Assembly: GCA_002794785.1 (NCBI GenBank)
Contig: NBBA01000005.1
Span: 1-64,000, forward strand
Direction of reading: 5' to 3'
Length of the DNA stretch: 64,000 nucleotides
Source of the DNA: Coniferiporia sulphurascens
Lineage: Eukaryota; Basidiomycota; Agaricomycetes; Hymenochaetales; Hymenochaetaceae
Shown: piece after piece, positions 20,553-33,375 of the stretch
How the letters are laid out: every line of letters begins with the position of its first letter
Numbering within the stretch: the first letter of the stretch is position 1
The notes under the pieces: model-generated
Database searches by the model: none
What the model was told of the DNA's origin: nothing
What the model saw: only the letters and a program-made list of their open reading frames with translations
Program-made: the position numbers and the translations under genes

Positions 20553-23500
20553 ATGCCTGCCGCACCTTCCTTCGAAGAGCCTGGTACTAACACCAAGTTC
20601 AACACTGTACGCGAGGCGCCGAAGTTGACGGGTGTCATACTCTTCGTTGCTGCATTTCAGACACTTGGCAAGTGCTACTAGGCTTATCGTCCTGTGACGA
20701 TCGCTCTATGCCCAAATCACTGACTCGAATTGCTTCTCTTGTATTAGGAGTCGTTTACAGTGATATCGGAACCTCCCCGCTATACGTCTTGAATGGTATT
20801 TGGCCAGCAGACGGGCCGGCCCCTTCGCAGGAAGATGTCATTGGCGGCATTAGTGCTATTGTGTGGAGCCTGACACTCGTCCCTCTCTTGAAATATGTAT
20901 GTTGCCTCTCACCTCTGGAATTTTCCGTGCTGCAACTAACGAGTTGTTCTATGTTTCAGGTTTTCATTTGTCCGTCATTTAGTACCAGGGAGGGTGAGTA
21001 GCCTTCTAATGACAACCTAGCTGGAAATAGTTTGATATCTGAGACGGCTAGGGGAGGGTGGAACGTTTGCCCTTTTTCACGGGCTATACCCTCCAAAGGT
21101 CGACAGTATCGAGGCCGATCGCACTCTTACCGGGGACACATATTTTATGGGGAGCTCTGCGAAGAAAATGGTATCGACACGCACTCTCATGCAGAAGTTA
21201 AGATGGCCGATCATGATCTGGGTAATATGCTCCATGTTTCAATGTACTCCAGTCTTCCGTCCTGACGATTCTGGTTCAGGCTCTCTTCGGAACGAGTCTG
21301 ACAATGGCGGACGGAATATTGACACCTGCTATTTCAGTGGTAAGTGCCGTTGCGGGGATTGCTGTAGCCAAGCCTAGCGTCTCGAATGACATTGTCCCGA
21401 TCTCGATTGTGAGTGACAACACGCTGTTATTTATGCGGTTATATGAAACGTGAAATATGAAACGTGAACCAGGCTTTTATTGTCGCCCTATTCCTCGTTC
21501 AACGCGTTGGCACATCACGTCTGGCATTTACTTTCGCTCCGGGTCAGTAATTATCTTTCTATCTTACCGAGGCTTTTAATTTCTCAATATCTAACAGTCA
21601 CGTTTATATGGCTTGCCTTACTGGCCATTACTGGTATTATCAACATCGTCACTTTTCCTGGCATCTTTCGGGCTTTCGACCCATCGCGTGCCATCCTTCG
21701 TGCGTATACTTGTGAAAACAATTGTTTTTGTTAAGCACCCCTCCATTAACATTTTGCTTCAGTATTCAAACGGACGCGAGACTACGACATGTTGGGTGGC
21801 ATCCTCCTTGCTTTAACTGGCTCCGAAGCAATGTTTGCCAAGTTAGTAGAATTCTGAATTTTGGTTTTTCTTTAACTCACGGGTTATTTGTAGCCTAGGG
21901 CAGTTCAACGCTGCGTCGATACAAGTAAGTTTTAGAGTATGCCTTAACATCCTAACTAAATCCGACTCATTCGCCTTGGAGATTGCCTTTGGTGGTTTTG
22001 CCTATCCATGCTTGGTTCTTGCATACCTTGGACAGGGTTCACGTCTTATTAAAGACGGGGATGCTGTGATTGGGAATATTTTCTATCTCACAATTCCTGG
22101 AAAGACAAACGGGCCACTCTTTTGGTATACACTTCCTTCAATGATAACCTATGCACGCTCAATAGCACTGAATTTTATAGGATACTATATGTTTTTGCTA
22201 TTCTCGCAACAATCATCGCCTCGCAAACAATGGTTACGGCTTGTTTTAGTCTGGTAAGCCCTGCATTATTATTCCCCCGAGCTAATCGCCTCTTGACACG
22301 GGAAGACTAGGTCCAACAAGTTATCAATATGCGTAGTTTACCCCGGTAAGTCCTAAGCTTCAGGTCTCTGCAAGAACTCGAGAATAACCTATGGCTGCTC
22401 AGTCTTCGCATGATCTACACTTCAGACACTATCCAGGGACAAATTTACATCCCCACAGTAAATTACATTCGTACGCGGATGACATAAACTATCATGCAAT
22501 AAGTGACGCCGCTAACCAGTCTTTACAGTGATGATCGCTTGTGTAATCATCGTTGTGTGCTTCAAGGATTCAACCGCACTCACAAATGCCTACGGGAAAG
22601 TTTTATTTTTATTTTTAGATCCCTCCGATTTGCGTATTAACCCTAATTTTATCAACTTCAGTTTCGCTGTCGCTACGGTCATGTTCACGACCACTGCGCT
22701 CATCTCCCTCCAAATATGTCTGGTTAAGCGTAAGCCAGTGATTATGGCTCTCGCCTTTTTTGTGTTCTTTGGCTTCGTGGATGGCCTTTTCTGGGGTGCT
22801 TCTTTGAAGAAGGTGCCCAAGGGCGCTTGGGTCCCGCTTATGATAGGATTGATTCTGTGCGTCCCCATTCATACAAACCTTGAATACAGACTAATTGCTG
22901 AGAAAGTGTGATACTGATGACATTCTGGACGTGGGCGAAGGTGAGTACCCTTCCACGCGCCATTGGGACGCTTTATCTTATCGTCTTGTAGGGACTTGAA
23001 GACGAATTCGACGGCGCAAATCGCAGGAACCTCCGTCATTTCATAATGGAGGATAACGACGACTCTGTCCACCTTGCACTCCAGTCTACGGCTACAGGCG
23101 TCCTTTCAGAAACAGATGCTAACGGTGATTTCGATCAGTATGACCAATCTCAACCAGGAGAACTTTACTATATGGCGCGTACAACCTCGCATGGAACACT
23201 AGACGAGAAAGGCGACAGGGAAGTTGAGAACGTGGAGGAAAAGCGTACTCTGGCGCGCATTAAAACATGTGCAGTGTTTCACAAACTAAGTATGGGCGCG
23301 GGCGTGCCGCATTCGTTCATCGGCTTTGTGCGCCAGTGGCCTGCTCTCCCGCGTGTCGTAGTAAGTGGTGCTGTCACGAATCAGGACGGCCAATAACATG
23401 GTTTTTCACCTGGTATTACATAGATTTTTCTGTCGGTCCGCATGCTTCCTATAGCTCGTGTCGACCCGGAAGATAGATACCAAGTTACGAAAGTGCGCTC

Positions 23501-24136
23501 ATTGCAAGGTAGTTTAGCTTCGCTGCCTCGACCTTGTCCAAACTTACCGCGAACGTCACAGGCTTTTACGGCGTAACATACTGCCTTGGGTTCAGGGACG
23601 ACTTTGAAGTCAAGGTAGCATCGCATACCCCAATCTGACTACTACTTTAACACATTCACACAGGCAAACGAAGTCGTTCACCATATTTGTGCCCTCGAGA
23701 GTCAGTTAAACCACGAAGATCGTAATAACGTGGTCAAGGAAATTTACGAAGCAGCGAAGACGTGCACGCACATGTAATTTTCTATCTGCAAATCCATGTT
23801 CTACTGGTGTGAAGCTCACTTTTTTGCTTCAGTGTACCGCATTACCATGTCGTGAGCAAACCGGTGAGCGCCGGTCGTCTAAGCAAGATGCTCACCTGGG
23901 TCCGCACGCTCCTCATTGAAGACACTTATCGTCCCATATGTACGTCGTCATCCCTGATCTCGATGCAATCGTCAATTCAGGACGTCTTTGTTCCCTCAGC
24001 GACCATGTTCCCCGAAACTGCGAACTGGCTTGGATCTGCCGACGAGTGAGTATATGTAATATCCCTACCTGGTGGTTGCGTGCTGACCTTCTTTTACGAT
24101 AGAATTATACGTGTGGGGGTGAATGCGGAAATATGA
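20553..24136 (+). CDS. HAK1: HAK/KUP-type potassium uptake transporter
   Basis: A high-affinity K+ uptake permease of the plasma membrane, from the K_trans family with about 12 membrane segments. The start MPAAPSFEEPG at 20553 leads into the family signature GVVYSDIGTSPLYVLNG, joined over an 80-bp GC-AG intron (20668-20747). Further segments: GGTFALFHGLYPP, GTSLTMADGILTPAISVVS, FLVQRVGTSRLAFTFAP, PGIFRAFDPSRA, LVLAYLGQGSRLI, FAVATVMFTTTALISLQI and FWTWAKGLEDEFDGANRRN. The hydrophilic C-terminus includes CAVFHKLSMGAGVPHSFIGF and DPEDRYQVTKVRSLQGFYG, ending at TGA 24134-24136. All breaks fit introns. One of them (22596-22661) starts with GA instead of GT, is 66 bp long and has no stop, so it may be retained in frame. 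Otherwise intact. Confidence 0.9.
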
Positions 24137-24868
24137 ATACTAAGTTCGCTTGACTTCGCCTATAAGACTTTTATTTTCTCCTGTTGTACGGAAATAACGT
24201 AGTGACGAATAAGGAGCCCTTGCAACGCTTCCCGAGTGACATTGAAGGATGGAACGAGAACAGTCATAATTTGGAACGGACTGAAGCTGAACCTTAGGAT
24301 CCAGACTCATCACGGAAAGCAAACGGAAGTCGATTGCGTAAATATAATGGAAGTGTATCGGCTCTGGACTGCACCACGGAGCAGTTTGTCTCGTGTTTAC
24401 CTAGCGCCTCAGACTTACAAGCTGTTGCTCTTGATGAGGGACGGACGATTACGTGCGTGATGGGGAAAGTCAAGCTTCGGATCGCAGCAGTTTATTGGGA
24501 TTCCTCCCGGGTAAAAGAATGGAATTCAATATTCCCGAACTTCGAAGTATGATCATTTAACCGCAAATTTTTACTTTGAGTCGCCGCCTCTTAAAGAGTC
24601 AAAGTTATCCCCAGAAGGAAAGAATTGATGGATTGTTGGAATTCAGCAATTCGCGGCGCGAGCGAATGCACTCCGTATCCAAGTATATCGTTTAACCAGT
24701 AGATAATCGCGCGAGGGAAACCGAGCGCACATACAACAAGAAAAATTTAAGTCCCACTTCATGGGAATCTTACACATATTACCTTTTATCGATTTCGCGT
24801 ATGAAAGCCGGTATTATAGTCTTATTTTCCCTCTTTATGGGCTTCTATTTTAAGACTTTTCACGGATA
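24137..24868. other. Intergenic, no gene supported
   Basis: A short open frame (24334-24552) has no family signature. The AT content rises toward the MITE on the right. Confidence 0.45.
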
Positions 24869-25131
24869 CAGGTGGATATAATTAGTTACGCCGCACCCTA
24901 AAATGGAAGGTGTTTCCCATCACCCATTTTACCATTGAAAACTTGATGAGAATGCTTGACATTAGTAACAATGCTTCTTATACTGTATTTATGGAGTTTA
25001 TGTGTACTCAGAACATTGTGAGTGTTCGATTTTGTAGCATATAAGCTTGTCAAGTAGATTCATAATCATGTTTTGGCTGATGTGAAACTCTTTCCATTTA
25101 TGGGTGCGGCGTAACTAATTATATCCACCTG
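24869..25131. mobile_element. MITE with 30-bp terminal inverted repeats and TA duplication
   Basis: The ends are perfect inverted repeats: CAGGTGGATATAATTAGTTA from 24869, continuing for 10 more bases, and its reverse complement ending at 25131. TA flanks each end (24867-24868 and 25132-25133). The 263-bp AT-rich interior has no coding capacity. The TA target points to Tc1/mariner-type transposase mobilisation in trans. It sits about 200 bp upstream of the start of the Cys-rich gene and could supply promoter sequence. Confidence 0.9.
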
Positions 25132-25331
25132 TAGAGGCCTGAATTAGGTAATCATTCTCCAAAGTTGTCCAAGAAGGCACCTTGCCTTATCTGGACGCGT
25201 CGTTGTCCTTCTACCATCGCGACCAAACTTGGTGGTATGCTATTGTTCTCCTATTCGTTGAAAATGGGTTTAGAACACGCCTCTTGCACCTTGTTTCCTT
25301 TCTCTCACCTTCTCGTTTGACGCTGTGCGCC

Positions 25332-28300
25332 ATGCTCGCCAGCGTTCTTGCTTTATTTTCGATTTTTGGCACTTCTGTCTTTGCTCAGTCGAACGCCGCG
25401 TCGGTAGTATGCATTGCTGGGCAATGCGTAGAGGGATTTACTGGACTAAATCGTGCGTCGTATTACATCTCTAAGATACCCTCTTAATTCTGACTTCTCG
25501 AAGTGGGGGCGACGCTGAGTTCCCCGGGCGTGTCGACAAACCTCCTTTTACTTCCAGGTCAATACACGGAGTCGACGAATCCTCAATTACTACATTCGAT
25601 CCTCACCGCAAATTCAGCCACTGTTCAAGGCTCTGCTGGCTTCGCCAATAGCACCAGTATTTCGTTGCCGCTGTCCATTCAACTTGAACCCGGTTTTGCT
25701 TACTATGCATCCGCGAACTACTCCGGTTCGGCGAGTTATGTTACCCTCCCAACGTCAGCCAACGCATCGAACATCACAGGAGCAATCGATGCGTCTTCGT
25801 TTGTACTATCATCGAATACATGGGCAGAAGTTACGACATCAGGTGGCAGAGTAATCTTCTGGGATGCCGCGCCGGACCTATCGCAGCTGCCGGGTGCACT
25901 CTCTGACCTTACGCTTACCCAGCTCCAGAGCAGCTCATGCAGCACGGCCTGTGCAAGCGGTGGTGTCTGTACTTCTCAGGGCGCATGTTCCTGTCTCCCC
26001 GGTTTTGCTGGAACATCATGCGAGAGTTGTGATTCAGGTTTCTTTGGTTCCGAGTGCCAGGCCTGTCCATCTAACTGTGCGACGTGCGACGACGGCATCA
26101 ATGGTTCGGGGATTTGTTTGAAGACGGAGACAGAGACGCAAAACTGCAACTGCCTAAATGGAGTATGCGCGAGCGACGGCTCATGTGCATGCAACGCCGG
26201 GTGGGTGGACAGCTCCAACGGAACCAAATGTGCTTCTTGTGCGGACGGTTTTTTCTTGAGTGATGACGGGTCGTGCAAAGGTAGACTATCCATGAAATAC
26301 GAAGCTGCGTTTTACTAATGCGGTAACACAGTTTGCGAACTCGGGTGCTCATCATGCGCGGCATCCACTGGTGTTTGCACAGCCTGTGAGAATGGTTTTT
26401 CTCTGTCTTCTACGGACTCAACCAAGTGCAACCCACCAACGTCCACTACGACTACTGGGACCGTATGTCCAGATGGCTCCTTCTCTAACGGTACTGCATG
26501 CGCAGCATGTGATGCACTCTGCAGCACGTGTTCCGGCGCTACGAGTAACGATTGCATCGTGTGCGGCTCAGGCCGGTCCTCTTTCAACGGAACTTGCGTT
26601 GCAGTGAACTCGTCGGGTGTTTGCCAAACGGGCCTTACGAGCGGATCAGGTTTCGTGGCGGACAACAATAAAAAGGAGTGCGAAGCGTGTCCAGAGAAAT
26701 GTACGGCATGTGAAATTTCGGGCTTCACTGTGGCAAGCACAATAGATCAGGCGACGTGCACGGCATGTTTGCCTGGGTTTGTGCTTAGCAGCGGTCAGTG
26801 CATCGAGAGTTGTCCGAGTGGAACATTCTTGGATCCAAAGGACAACGTGACATGTTCATCCTGTGATTCGTCCTGCGGTACTTGCGCAGGCTCGTCGACC
26901 TTCTGCTTAGCGTGTTCAAATAACCTGCTTGCTTCAGACGGGTCGTGCATTACTTCCTGCCCGTCGAATACCTTCTCATCTTCGGGTGCATGCATTCCTT
27001 GTCACCCCGACTGTGCGACTTGCTCCGGGGCGTCTTTTAACCAATGCTCGACATGTGCTTCAACTCGTCCCGTGCTCTCGACTGGACGCTGTCTCCCGAT
27101 ATGCAGCAAGACGGAATTTTTTGACACTTCAAGCGGGAGTTGCAAAAGCTGTGACAGCTCTTGTGGCAGTTGCAGCGCGGCAGGGAGCTCCGGTTGTCTC
27201 AGCTGCGCGGACGGGAATAGCGTGCTCCGTTCCGGATCATGTATCACTGCGACATGCGAGAGTGGGACGTCTGTCGTGAGCGGGCTCGGTGCATGCCTTA
27301 GTGACCTTGTTGCAATTCCGCAGGCAGCTGCATCTGGGACGGGTAGCGCGACGGTGGCACTACCCAGTATCACCGGGATCAGTTCGCCGACTGTCGTTGT
27401 TGACTCTGGATCCCACCTCGCGTGGTGGGAGATACTTCTTATGGCCCTGGGCTGTGCTTTCATTGTGTTACTTTTGTTGATGTGTTGGCGCCGCCGTGCA
27501 CGTAAACGCCGAGCAATGCAAACGCAGGAATTTGCGCGACAAAAACAACTGGACAACAAACTGACATGGAGGCAACGTGTCGTACGATTCGGCGAGCGTT
27601 TGTTTGGTCACTCGCTTGGCGAGCGAGCTTTGGGCTCCAGGAAACATGGCATGACAGGGCCTATTGCGCTGACAGAGGTCGACAAGTTGGATCATCTGGA
27701 CAGGATGCGTGAAGCAGAGGAGGCCAGACACGAGCGTGAAGTGGATAAACTTCTCGATGCGTACGCAACCTCCCGCCGCGGTGATCCGCATCATTCACGC
27801 ACATTTTCACATAACACGTACGACGAACGCTCAGGCTACCTCCTTCCCATCTCCCGTCCGCACGCCAAGTCGACACCGAAATCGAAGCGAGGTCACCGCA
27901 GCGATAGGGATCGCGATGTGGATCTAAACTCGATGTCAGACGCGTCCATGTACACGTACCTCACCGGACAACAACGGCGAACTGCGGACACGCGGCAGCC
28001 TGTACGTGCACCCCCGGTTCCGACGGCGCAATTTACTGGGCTCGATACCCATGTCCGAGATCTTGACCGCCGGCCGTCCCCACAACATGAACGTTCGCGC
28101 TTTTCCTCATCCTCGTACTCTGCGTCGAGTTACGTATCGTCCGCGCGTGAGCGGCGGCCAAGTCCGGGTGGCACATATCCTCCAACGCCCGCGGAGGAGT
28201 ACGCGCTGTCGGTGCTCGAACGCGACCAACGACGCGGACGTGGACGTGGACGTGGCCACGCCAAACCGCGTGGACCGGAAGTGGACCATGATCTAGTTGA

Positions 28301-28406
28301 TTTTGACGATCACCCGGACAACTATGAGAGTGGAAGAGGCGGGTACTGGCTCCGTCCGGCGCATACCGGCATGTCGGGATCTTCTCGCAATCCATTCCGA
28401 AGATGA
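25332..28406 (+). CDS. Cys-rich (furin/growth-factor-receptor-like repeat) type I membrane protein
   Basis: Three exons (25332-25452, 25504-26280, 26332-28406) join in phase to about 990 residues. The ATG at 25332 was chosen because it opens a clean signal peptide (MLASVLALFSIFGTSVFAQ); an upstream in-frame ATG at 25182 would bury it. A Ser/Thr-rich N-terminal domain is followed by about 400 residues of CxxC-type repeats (e.g. CDSSCGTCAGSSTFCLAC, CHPDCATCSGASFNQCSTC) like furin-like/EGF modules. One transmembrane helix follows (WWEILLMALGCAFIVLLLLM) with a stop-transfer WRRRARKRR, then a long basic Arg/Ser-rich cytoplasmic tail ending NPFRR. Such proteins are common in basidiomycetes and are suggested to be surface receptors or wall-interacting proteins; the specific role is unknown. 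Confidence 0.85.
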
Positions 28407-29330
28407 TTGTTGGTACTCACTCCGTCCAATTGTCTCCGATTCCAAATCGAACTCTTCAATGAATGTCAATGACAAACAACTATCTCTGAACAATTGTTTA
28501 TATCTTGCATCTTTCTATTTTGCCGCAACGCATGTCTTTTTTACGTTCTTTTAGTCATTTAATTTCCACGGCTGACGGACTACTCTACCTTGCATCTCGG
28601 AAAGGCTTTCCATTCGTTCGATACATTATGTACTATGTAACTATTCTGTTGTTGCACCGCAAGCGCGGGTAATATAGAAATATCAGGACTTCGAGCGCAA
28701 AACGGCAAGCTGAAAGGTCCGACTCGGAGTCGTTGGTTTTCTCTTCGCTTCCATCATAAATGTCGTTACGTTGAAGGGACAGGTCACAAACATACAAACC
28801 AGCTGAAAAAGGAAGGAGGTTCACACTGAGCATCGAACTCTACTGCACAGTGCACACGAGGGACAAACCACTCGATTCAGTGTAGGCAGACCTCATGGTT
28901 AGTGCTAAAATATGTTGGCATGTCTATACACAAGCTGCAGCTATGTTTTGGCTCATAAAATAACTTGAACGAGGGTGTTTGATCTCCTTCCTTTTTCGGT
29001 CGGTCGGTAACTTTTTTCATCCATGGTCCACCTGTAGGTTGTTGACGGAAGAAAAAGGTGACAAAGACAATTGTATTTGTTACCAGTAGTATCTAGACGG
29101 GGACACAGTGAAGATCCTCCGGAAATCCTAAAGAGTAAAAGCAAATGTTTTGCGTGGATTCAAGATTCGGCATCACGTGATAACTTATTTGAGCCGCTAG
29201 TTGAATCCGGATCACAGTTACCTTGTATAAGACGCGTAGCGCATGGCGTTCCTTAATTTCCTGCCCGAGCGGCCACACATTCTGGACATTGCTACCTCTC
29301 TCCTTTCATGAATCTGTCGACATTGGCAAG
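28407..29330. other. Intergenic, 3' flank and F-box gene promoter
   Basis: An AT-rich 3' untranslated-like region follows the Cys-rich gene, then unannotated sequence. No RNA gene or repeat is recognised. Confidence 0.5.
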
Positions 29331-31361
29331 ATGCATTTTCTCGAACTACCAGCGGAAGTTCTTGTAATCGCCTTTAGGCACCTCCCTTTCCGCGACCTAA
29401 TTCGCTGCCGCGCCGTTTGCAGCCTCTTACGCTCGCTCGTTGACTCGAGCTTCGTGCTTCAGTACAACATCACCCTTGGCGCGTCATGCGTAAGGGAAAA
29501 CCCTTCCCATCCCTACACAAAGCTGGAAAAGCTCGCCGAGCTCCGTCGTTCTGATAATGCATGGGCAATCCTTCACTGGTCGCAAAGCTTTGCGCCTCAT
29601 GGGCTCGACTATTTTGGAAACGTTTATGACTTTTCACGAAAGCATCTTTCTTATCTTACGGATCTCAATGAAGAAGACAGCGATATAGGTGTTATAGCGT
29701 GTCTTCCGCTGTCACCGGGGCACGGAATCGCTGCGTCAGAAAAGTTGGTCGTATGTGACTTCAGAGTCTCTGATTTCTCTGTGGACGTAGAGAGGGACTT
29801 AGTCCTAGCTGTCGAAAAGGTTGTTTTTGTGTAAGTATAATTTTCTGCTCTTTTCGACGCACGTCTGCCTGTCTTGTAGACTAGGTTTGTCGGAGAGCCT
29901 GACTTTCGTACAAACAATGTCGAGGACAGGATACTTTCTGGCTAGAATATCTTTGCTTTTATGCGTTTACGAGAACTGACCGAATGCCTTGGTTTTTCCT
30001 TAAAGGGCGAGTAAAGGAAATTACACTGTTGTATGCAACGTACACCCGTTGGGACTAGAGTCGTCTGGGATACATCCTAATGCATCACAATCAGTAATCT
30101 CCGAGCGCTTTGTTGCCCTAGATAACCATTACAGTACGACTACGAGGTTATGCGGGAACCACATCGGTGTTCTCTTTTCATCTGAAGGCCACTCTGGCGC
30201 ATGTTTCGATATGTTCTACCTGTGGGACTGGACTTCGGGCGTGTGCAAAGCGGTACGTTAGTTTCTATTACGGAAGAGCCTACCTGACCTTGTCTGTCTC
30301 AGAGTATGAGTTCAGTCAATACTGATGAGGCATGGGACTCATTTTGTTTCATTGCTCTCGATGCGATCCTTATTACCGACGCGCGCATTGGCAAACTTAA
30401 TATTTTCTTCTTTGACGATTCCCCGGGGTCGTTGCACCATGGAGCAACATTCCTCTTACCAGACATCGTAAATGCATCTAAAATACCATATATAGGGGTC
30501 TGCTCCAATCCGCCTCCATCAATGCCGACATGCAAAATCGATGCAGACACATCCCCCTTCGCGGCAGACCCAGATGACGCGATAATAATACTCACGATTG
30601 ATTACATCCTCATACCGTGTTCCGTGCACAATGGCGGCAATGCATTCAAGCAAACACATGTGGTGGCTATTCGCCGCGATTTTCTTACTCAGTCCGCACG
30701 TAAGCTTGTCAAGCATGCAGAGCAGATGAATACAGCCGTCCCAAATGGATGCACCGGGGGAGGTGCATTTCCACCGTCAGTGTTTGGATCTTCGTATACT
30801 GAACCTAGGGAAGACGCATGCGATGTTCGAAGGAATAAGCGGACACCATGCCTAAACTCCGAGCAATGGGTGCAGAACACGCGCTGGGGACTCGCCGCAC
30901 CGCCAGCGGACTACCAGCGACACGCGTACGGCACGCGTTTTGTCGCGATGGGGAGACGCGAGGCAGGCTCGGGACGCAGCATGTGTTTCGTGGTATATGA
31001 TTTCAACCTGCGAAATGTCCGGAGGGGCATCAGTTACAAAGAAGACAACGGGGAAGACGAGGAAGGAAGCCCGACGTGGCCCGTAGAGGCTAGCCACATT
31101 ATTACAATGCCGGCGATGGTGAACATACCTGAAATTTTCAAAAAGCCTTTTATTACAACGTTGCCTTACCGTATCACTCGGACGGAAAGCGTGTTTGACT
31201 GGAACAGTGTTATGATCGATGATGAACGCATCATTGGAATTAGGGTGAGCTCTCACCTGTATATATATGTCGAAGATAATAATACGGGTCCTGAATCACT
31301 GCTTTTATCCAGGATGATGATGAAGACGTGCCATTATATCTTGAGGTGCTATTGATGTGAC
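29331..31361 (+). CDS. F-box protein
   Basis: The N-terminus is a canonical F-box (MHFLELPAEVLVIAFRHLPF, then RDLIRCRAVCSLLRSLVD), expected to bind Skp1 in an SCF ubiquitin ligase. The downstream region matches the large family of agaricomycete F-box proteins with beta-rich substrate domains (YLWDWTSGVCKA; FCFIALDAILITD). Exon 1 ends at 29830. There are one or two introns up to about 30010 that I could not fix, then a GT-AG intron at about 30253-30303. A last intron (31245-31313) gives the acidic end DDDEDVPLYLEVLLM with stop 31359-31361. Reading through instead gives a less plausible C-terminus at 31355. The ATG at 29331 is preferred over the upstream one at 29223 because the F-box starts directly after it. 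The substrate is unknown. Confidence 0.8.
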
Positions 31362-31552
31362 AAGGATTCCATATGGAATTTTGGTCTACACGGTGAATGT
31401 ATAGTAGAATATTCGTTCTAATCAATGTCCTCTGCTGCGGATTGTTATTCAGTATAAATCTACTGACACATTTTCAAACGAATCGCCTTTAACTTTTATT
31501 TAGTGGAGTGACACAATGCGTTTTTATAAGCTTATTTTTTTCGTTTGAACAG

Positions 31553-31625
31553 GATTCAGTGGTCTAGCGGTTATGATATCTGTCTAACACACAGATGGTT
31601 CCAGGTTCGACCCCTGGCTGAATCA
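31553..31625 (+). tRNA. trnV-AAC: tRNA-Val (anticodon AAC), copy 2
   Basis: Base-for-base identical over 73 nt to the copy at 18501, without an intron, and followed by AGTTTTT as Pol III stop. The flanks are unrelated to copy 1. Confidence 0.97.
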
Positions 31626-32118
31626 AGTTTTTGTATTCTATTTTGTTTGGTCCTTTGCCACTTTATGTAAAAGTCAAGCGATAATCAGCGATAGACTCGA
31701 AGATATATTTGCAGCTGGTTCAGGGGAAACTTTTTGTGATTTCGACACTCGGGTCAACGTGGGAATGTCCAGACTTCCGTGGCGCTGCAGACCCTTGCAA
31801 TGGTAATGAACCGCTTAGTTCTTCGCCACTCGTATCTTTATTGTGCTCTTCTGCAAGTTGCCGACCCTGCCATCACAGCATGGGTTGGTCCGACAAAGAG
31901 CATACCAAGATAAGGTCCAAAATGCTGGGAGTTATGTTTCCATTGCTATTGCATTAATTGTCGATCGGTCCGTGCCCGTCGGCCCGGCCTGCATACATCC
32001 GTATGTCGGCCGCTAGTGCACGCACGTCACCACGATGGATTGGTGGAGAAATCTGCGAATATGAAAATACATATATCCCGTCCAGAACTGTGACTGGTCG
32101 TATAAAGTGCTTCCCACA
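31626..32118. other. Upstream region of the disrupted P450
   Basis: No gene is supported. It is likely promoter sequence of the plus-strand P450, with a TATAAAG at 32101-32107 just before its start. Confidence 0.45.
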
Positions 32119-32630
32119 ATGCTCGAACACTTAAGGGCCAAAGGACTTTCCTCTATCATGCCCCGAGTCGTGTTGAGTATGCTCCCCACATTGTCATTGC
32201 AGCAGGCAATAGCGGTAGTGGCTACTTGTGGACTGGTGCGGCGGTTCGATTTTGTCGCATTTACTTTCTTAATTGCTCCTACAGATCACACATGTCATTT
32301 ATAAGAGGCACGAAGTCCTACCATCGAGGATCCTCACAACCTTCGTCCTTCTCATTGCAGGTCCCATTTTCTCTTCAATCTTTCTTTACAAGCACCTCTC
32401 TGCTGGCATTGCCTTCTGTGTAGGCCTTTCGGTTTTCTATGTCACGCTTCTCTTTAGTATAACAGTGTATCGTGTCTCTCCATGGCATCCACTCACAAAA
32501 TATCCTGGGCTGCTCATGGCGAAGCTGACACAATTCTGGCTTGTGCGTGAGACCATGACGGGGAAATACCATATCACGTTGAAGGGCTTGCATGACAAAT
32601 ATGGACCGTACATTCGTGTCGGTATGTTAT

Positions 32631-33189
32631 TGTTACAATTTTCCTTTACTTTCCCTTACTGCGCTGACTCACTTCCCCTTCGTCATCACCAGTCAGTGCA
32701 ACTCCCCCATTTCTTTGCCTTACTCATCCTTATTCGCCTTGCGCCATAAGACACCATGATGACGCCTTATTGCACCATCATGGCGTACTTTGCTTACTGA
32801 TCACCGTACTTGTATTACCAAGGCTTTCCTTGAGTTTCCATGACCTTCCATAGTCTGGTAAACATACCTAACCAAGTCGCTACAGTAGCAAACACATAGA
32901 GTAGCATATAAGCATGTAACTTCAGTAGCACAAGCCCTAAGCTTGTGCTCTTTGTTCATACAAGCCCACTATCTGCTACCACCAGTTTACTGAGTGCCAC
33001 TGAGCCAATAGTCACTTCGTCGTAACCCAACTCATCTAAGAAGCCTACCACGTCCACATCGTCGATCAGGAAGCCCCATCGACGATCACCTTCGACTTAC
33101 GACATCTAGGAAGCCCCGTTGCCGTAACCATCAGCCTCGACGATCAGGAAGCCCCGACATCGATCACCGTGTAACCGTTGAGCTTAACA
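32631..33189 (+). mobile_element. Solo LTR 1 (family S)
   Basis: 559 bp beginning TGTTACAATTTTCC and ending GAGCTTAACA, flanked by the perfect 5-bp duplication GTTAT (32626-32630 and 33190-33194). It lies in intron 2 of P450 A. There are no internal genes, so it is the product of LTR-LTR recombination. The same sequence recurs at 34217, 40086 and, inverted, at 41750. Confidence 0.95.
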
Positions 33190-33375
33190 GTTATCAGCTC
33201 TACTAAACCGTAAAGATATGAACCATGGGATTCCTTCAGGGCCAAACGAAGTGTCCTTTGTTGACGCGGACCTCATTCCGAAAATCATGGACCCCGATGG
33301 TATGCCGAAAGGACCAAGTGAGCCCTCCCCGATCTGCCCCTTTGTGATATAATGTATGTACGTCAATTTCCTATA

